From a virus: a stretch of 22,449 nucleotides of DNA. Positions 19,804-22,449 of this stretch are shown here, one piece after another (position 1 is the first letter of the stretch; each line of letters starts with the position of its first letter). The stretch spans positions 1 to 22,449 of the IMG/VR virus record IMGVR_UViG_3300017788_000192. One strand, given 5' to 3'. The position numbers were made by a program, and so were the translations under genes. The notes below the pieces were generated by a model. That model saw only the letters and a list, made by a program, of their open reading frames with translations, ran no database searches and had not been told where the DNA came from.

Positions 19804-22185
19804 ATGTCAAGAGAATATTTTAAACAGGTTCCCAATTTTGAATATGCCGCGTTTGATTTAGAAAGAAATTCTATTTCAGATTATACTACCGTAAAAAATC
19901 TTTTCAAGAGAGCTAAGATAAGAGAAGATATTTTTCAAAATATTTCTTATTTTCAAAAATATACAATTCGGGGTGATGAAAGACCAGATCAAGTAGCAGA
20001 TTATTTTTATAAAGATCCAACACTAGATTGGTTGATATTAACCTCAAATAATATCAATAATGTTTATGATGAATGGCCAAAAACTCAATATGCATTCAAC
20101 GAACATCTTCTACAAAAATATGGAAGTTATGAAAATTTATATTCAGGAATACATCATTACGAAACCACAGAAGTTGTAACAAGAGCAGGATACATTATTG
20201 TAGAAGGTGGTAAAGAAGTCAATGAAGGATTTTTTAAGGCTCCAGAATATGAAATAGAATTAGACCCAAATGTTGAATTACCAAAAATTATTCCTGGTAT
20301 TTTTGCAGCAGGAACAGCATCTGTTGATCCTGTATCTGGAACCGTTACTCAATTAGTATTAACAGGTCCTGGAGCAGGATATACTGGCATTGGGTCTGTG
20401 ACAATCACACCACCACCAAATCCAAGAAAAGGAATAGTAGATGTAGCACTCAACGTTCCACCAGATGAAAGAGAAGTTGGAGCAATCACAATCATAGATG
20501 CTGGAACTGGATATACATTCCAACCAACAATCACATTTAGTGATCCTCCACCAACAATCACTGCACAACTAACACCAGTTATTAGTGTTGGTGGATCGAT
20601 AACTTCCATGACAATCACAAATCAGGGAGATGGATACACATTTACTCCAATAATCACAATAGATCCACCACCTGATGTTATTAGTAGTGCATTATTCATT
20701 ACAGATTCTAATTTTACCGTAGAATCTGGATTTGAAGGATTCTTTATGGATGCACTAGGTATAAGAGTCTATACATGCCATGGAGCAAGCACTTATACTA
20801 GTGGTGTGATTGAACATTATGAGTTATCATCACCTTACAATATAACAAGTGGAACTCAAGTCGCAACACGCACATTAAACTTTGGCGGTGCATCTTTCAT
20901 ATACTTAACTGGTATTGAATTTAAACCAGATGGAACAAGAATGTATGTTTGTGGTTTAACAGGATCTGGATTTAAGATTGCACAATATGATTTATCAACA
21001 GAGTGGGATATTAGCACTGCAACAGTGACGGGTGCTATCAGTATGCCAACCTCTTCTGGAATCAGAATGCAAGATGATGGATTTTATCTTTACATTGTTG
21101 ATATTCAAGATCCAGATACAATTAAAAAATACGAATTACTGACTGAATGGAATATAACAACTTTAAGACCTCTTCCATCCCAACAAGCTAATATACAATC
21201 ATTAACTGGAGAAACTTCAGTCCGTGGTTTTGCCTTTAAAGATGATGGAACAAAACTCTATGTCTCTGGAACAGATACCAGACAAATGCACGTATTAGAA
21301 TTAGGTGCAAATTGGGACTTAGATAGTTTTACTTTGCTAGGTTCTCGTAATATTCAAACAGATAGTGGAGACACTATTCCAATGGATGCTTATGCAAATC
21401 CATCTGAAACCTTCTTTATCGTTGGTGGATCTAGCAATAGAAAATTATATCGCTACAGTACAGACATTACTGCTACTGCAACAGCAACTGTTGGAGTAGG
21501 AACTACAACATCAGAAAAGATTGTTAGTATAACAATCACAAAGGCAGGTGCGGGTTATACTACAACCAATCCACCAAACATTTATATTCAACCGCCAATC
21601 CCACATAGAACGGCAACTGGATACGTATTAATCAACAATGGTGGAGTTTCTGAGGTTGTCATGGTAGACCGTGGTTATAATTACAGAACTCCTCCAACTG
21701 CTGTAATTGAAAATCCACTTCCACCAATTACAGCAACTGGAGACGTAAAAACAGAAAATGGTGAAGTAATTGAGTTAACTCTCAGAAATCCTGGTAGAGG
21801 GTATAACAGTCCTCCAGATCTTATTTTTAGTAAACCTGGTAATTTATATGAACCTCAAGTTAATGAAGTTTTTGAAAGAAGTGGGCAAGAATGGAAGTAT
21901 GATGGATTTAATTGGAGAAAAAGAATTAGTTATGGTACAGTTTATTTTGATACTAGAGCAGCAGAAATTTTAGAGATTAATGGTAGAGAATCTTGTGTTC
22001 CAGTAACAAACTTTCAATATGAAGAACGTGTTGAAAATGAAAAAAGAAATATTTACATACTAAAAGCAGATTACTTGAGCCTCGTTTTAGATGATATTGA
22101 GGGTATCATGGAATACAAAGAAGGTTCTGAACAGTATGTGTCCAGAACCCTTAAGAGAGGAGATAATCCTCGTTTATATAATTAA
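19804..22185 (+). CDS. 53: gp53-like baseplate wedge protein with inserted repeat and beta-propeller domains (793 aa)
   Basis: Residues 1-125 are the gp53 core: KQVPNFEYAAFDLERN, YFQKYTIRGDERPDQVADYF, DPTLDWLILTSNNINNVYDE with the typical R-P-x-x-x-A-x-x-x-Y-x-x-P-x-L-x-W pattern. The chain ends (about 680-793) with a second wedge-like part (YEERVENEKRNIYILKADYL). T4 gp53 is only 196 aa. The extra material is six beta modules with G-x-G-Y-T/N-x-x-P (188-194, 233-238, 274-280, then 581-586, 622-630, 662-671) and, between modules three and four, a propeller-like region (295-553) with F-K-P-D-G-T-x-x-Y and W-D-I-S blade repeats. It joins the wedge in the baseplate; the inserts probably project outward. 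Start ATG follows AAAGAA. Confidence 0.8.
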   Translation: MSREYFKQVPNFEYAAFDLERNSISDYTTVKNLFKRAKIREDIFQNISYFQKYTIRGDERPDQVADYFYKDPTLDWLILTSNNINNVYDEWPKTQYAFNEHLLQKYGSYENLYSGIHHYETTEVVTRAGYIIVEGGKEVNEGFFKAPEYEIELDPNVELPKIIPGIFAAGTASVDPVSGTVTQLVLTGPGAGYTGIGSVTITPPPNPRKGIVDVALNVPPDEREVGAITIIDAGTGYTFQPTITFSDPPPTITAQLTPVISVGGSITSMTITNQGDGYTFTPIITIDPPPDVISSALFITDSNFTVESGFEGFFMDALGIRVYTCHGASTYTSGVIEHYELSSPYNITSGTQVATRTLNFGGASFIYLTGIEFKPDGTRMYVCGLTGSGFKIAQYDLSTEWDISTATVTGAISMPTSSGIRMQDDGFYLYIVDIQDPDTIKKYELLTEWNITTLRPLPSQQANIQSLTGETSVRGFAFKDDGTKLYVSGTDTRQMHVLELGANWDLDSFTLLGSRNIQTDSGDTIPMDAYANPSETFFIVGGSSNRKLYRYSTDITATATATVGVGTTTSEKIVSITITKAGAGYTTTNPPNIYIQPPIPHRTATGYVLINNGGVSEVVMVDRGYNYRTPPTAVIENPLPPITATGDVKTENGEVIELTLRNPGRGYNSPPDLIFSKPGNLYEPQVNEVFERSGQEWKYDGFNWRKRISYGTVYFDTRAAEILEINGRESCVPVTNFQYEERVENEKRNIYILKADYLSLVLDDIEGIMEYKEGSEQYVSRTLKRGDNPRLYN
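20365..20676 (+). repeat. Three G-x-G-Y beta modules (first half of array) in gp53
   Basis: The modules at protein residues 188-194, 233-238 and 274-280 share a strand, then G-x-G-Y-T, a strand ending in T-I-T/I-T-I, then Pro-Pro-Pro. The DNA repeats the theme of ACAATCACA and CCACCACC blocks, showing duplication at nucleotide level too. Similar modules recur at 21526-21843 and in the gp5-like protein. Confidence 0.7.
20686..21462 (+). other. Beta-propeller-like insertion domain in gp53
   Basis: About five blade-like repeats lie at residues 312-346, 372-404, 421-452, 478-509 and 530-552. The pattern is [FM]-x-D-D/P-G-x-x-[LM]-Y-[VI] ... a second strand ending Y-[DE]-L-S/L-T-x-W-D/N-I-[ST]. 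The same theme is common in marine phage and bacterial surface proteins. It is placed between G-x-G-Y modules three and four, as a domain inserted into an existing array. Confidence 0.65.
21526..21843 (+). repeat. Three G-x-G-Y beta modules (second half of array) in gp53
   Basis: The modules at residues 581-586 (GAGYTTTNPP), 622-630 (RGYNYRTPP) and 662-671 (GRGYNSPP) repeat the first half's pattern after the propeller. Each pairs with a strand of the type V-x-x-[LIV]-x-[LIM]-x-x-x-G. Confidence 0.7.
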
Positions 22186-22449
22186 TTAACTTTCAGCAAG
22201 ACGCTGGAAGTAACTAAGAGCATCATCATCTTCATCATCAGAAGATTTTGAAGAACTCAGAGATTCAAGTTGAGCACTCAAATCTTCTGAGAGTTGACTC
22301 TCTTGAGTTTGACGAGAACCAAAGTCTGGTTTGAAGGAACCACGAGCGGTATCCTCCTCTTCATACTCATCAGGATCTTGATACTTGGGTGTTCCTTTTT
22401 TACCAAGAACATAATCAAGACGCTTCTGAAGTTCTTCATAAGTTTTGAA
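22186..22449 (-). CDS. 32: Probable gp32 ssDNA-binding protein, C-terminal 87 residues only
   Basis: The frame is open to the window's right edge and stops at 22186. It starts in a helix (FKTYEELQKRLDYVLGKKG), passes a Glu/Asp and Ser-rich linker, and ends SSDDEDDDALSYFQRLAES. A long disordered acidic linker capped by a short hydrophobic D-D-D-A-L-x-Y-F-x-x-L motif is what I expect of the gp32 C-terminal domain, which recruits replication and recombination partners in T4-like phages. The zinc-binding OB core would be outside the window. Its stop directly abuts gp53's stop (22185/22186), so the two transcription units converge with no spacer. Without the core the assignment is provisional. Confidence 0.55.
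   Translation of the reverse strand, partial: FKTYEELQKRLDYVLGKKGTPKYQDPDEYEEEDTARGSFKPDFGSRQTQESQLSEDLSAQLESLSSSKSSDDEDDDALSYFQRLAES

Noticed and set aside
20349-20618. Minus-strand open frames inside gp53
   Set aside because: They are antisense shadows of the repeat modules, with Trp/Cys-rich or low-complexity products.
22180-22192. Terminator between convergent gp53 and gp32-like genes
   Set aside because: The stop codons abut and I see no GC-rich hairpin with a T-run nearby.
1-22449. CRISPR array, insertion sequence, integrase or attachment site
   Set aside because: No regularly spaced direct repeats, transposase or recombinase motifs, or flanking duplications were seen; tRNAs here are intact phage genes, not split attachment sites.

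Overview
The window looks like part of the genome of a T4-like marine myovirus that infects cyanobacteria (a Prochlorococcus/Synechococcus cyanophage). The evidence is AT-rich DNA, near-complete coding with genes spaced by a few bases or overlapping, a T4-type baseplate/tail gene set (gp4, gp48, gp53, gp54, gp26, gp51, gp27-, gp5- and tape-measure-like), T4-type late-promoter octamers, and a small protein ending in a CP12-like Calvin-cycle regulator tail. All homology calls come from reading motifs, not from a search.

Layout. (1) Positions 1-1817, minus strand: a consensus sigma70-type promoter (TTGACA, 17 bp, TATAAT) reads into a leader with a 10-bp stem and then a tRNA/protein mosaic: tRNA-Gly(TCC), a 67-aa ORF, tRNA-Leu(TAA), a 95-aa ORF, tRNA-Thr(TGT), and a 2OG-Fe(II)-oxygenase-like gene that leaves the window. 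(2) 1826-3995: a Ser/Thr-rich probable virion protein (minus), a lone plus-strand glycosyltransferase-like gene, and a second oxygenase-like gene whose 3' end overlaps the glycosyltransferase tail to tail. (3) 3992-17239, minus strand: the tail/baseplate block. In transcription order it holds a gp54-like tube initiator, gp26, gp51 (only 55 aa), a tape-measure-like protein, a 1035-aa protein with two cell-wall-lytic domains, a gp27-like hub, the CP12-like protein, a gp5-like OB-fold hub without lysozyme, a beta-helix spike-like protein, and two tandem paralogous fibre/tip-like proteins. (4) 17278-22185, plus strand: head-completion nuclease gp4, an unassigned conserved protein, gp48 and an unusually long gp53. 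(5) 22186-22449, minus strand: the acidic C-terminus of a probable gp32 ssDNA-binding protein.

The structural genes would build the central hub, the spike, the inner tube start and the baseplate wedge. The lytic function carried by gp5 in T4 appears to sit in the 1035-aa protein instead. The oxygenases and the glycosyltransferase could modify virion or host glycans or proteins, but their substrates cannot be read from the sequence. The three tRNAs all have a U at the wobble position and would read A-ending codons common in these AT-rich genes.

The points most worth following up are the CP12-like protein inside the baseplate operon, the gp53 with a beta-propeller set in the middle of six G-x-G-Y repeats, the structured leader of the tRNA operon, and an oxygenase with H-Q-G where H-x-D/E is expected.
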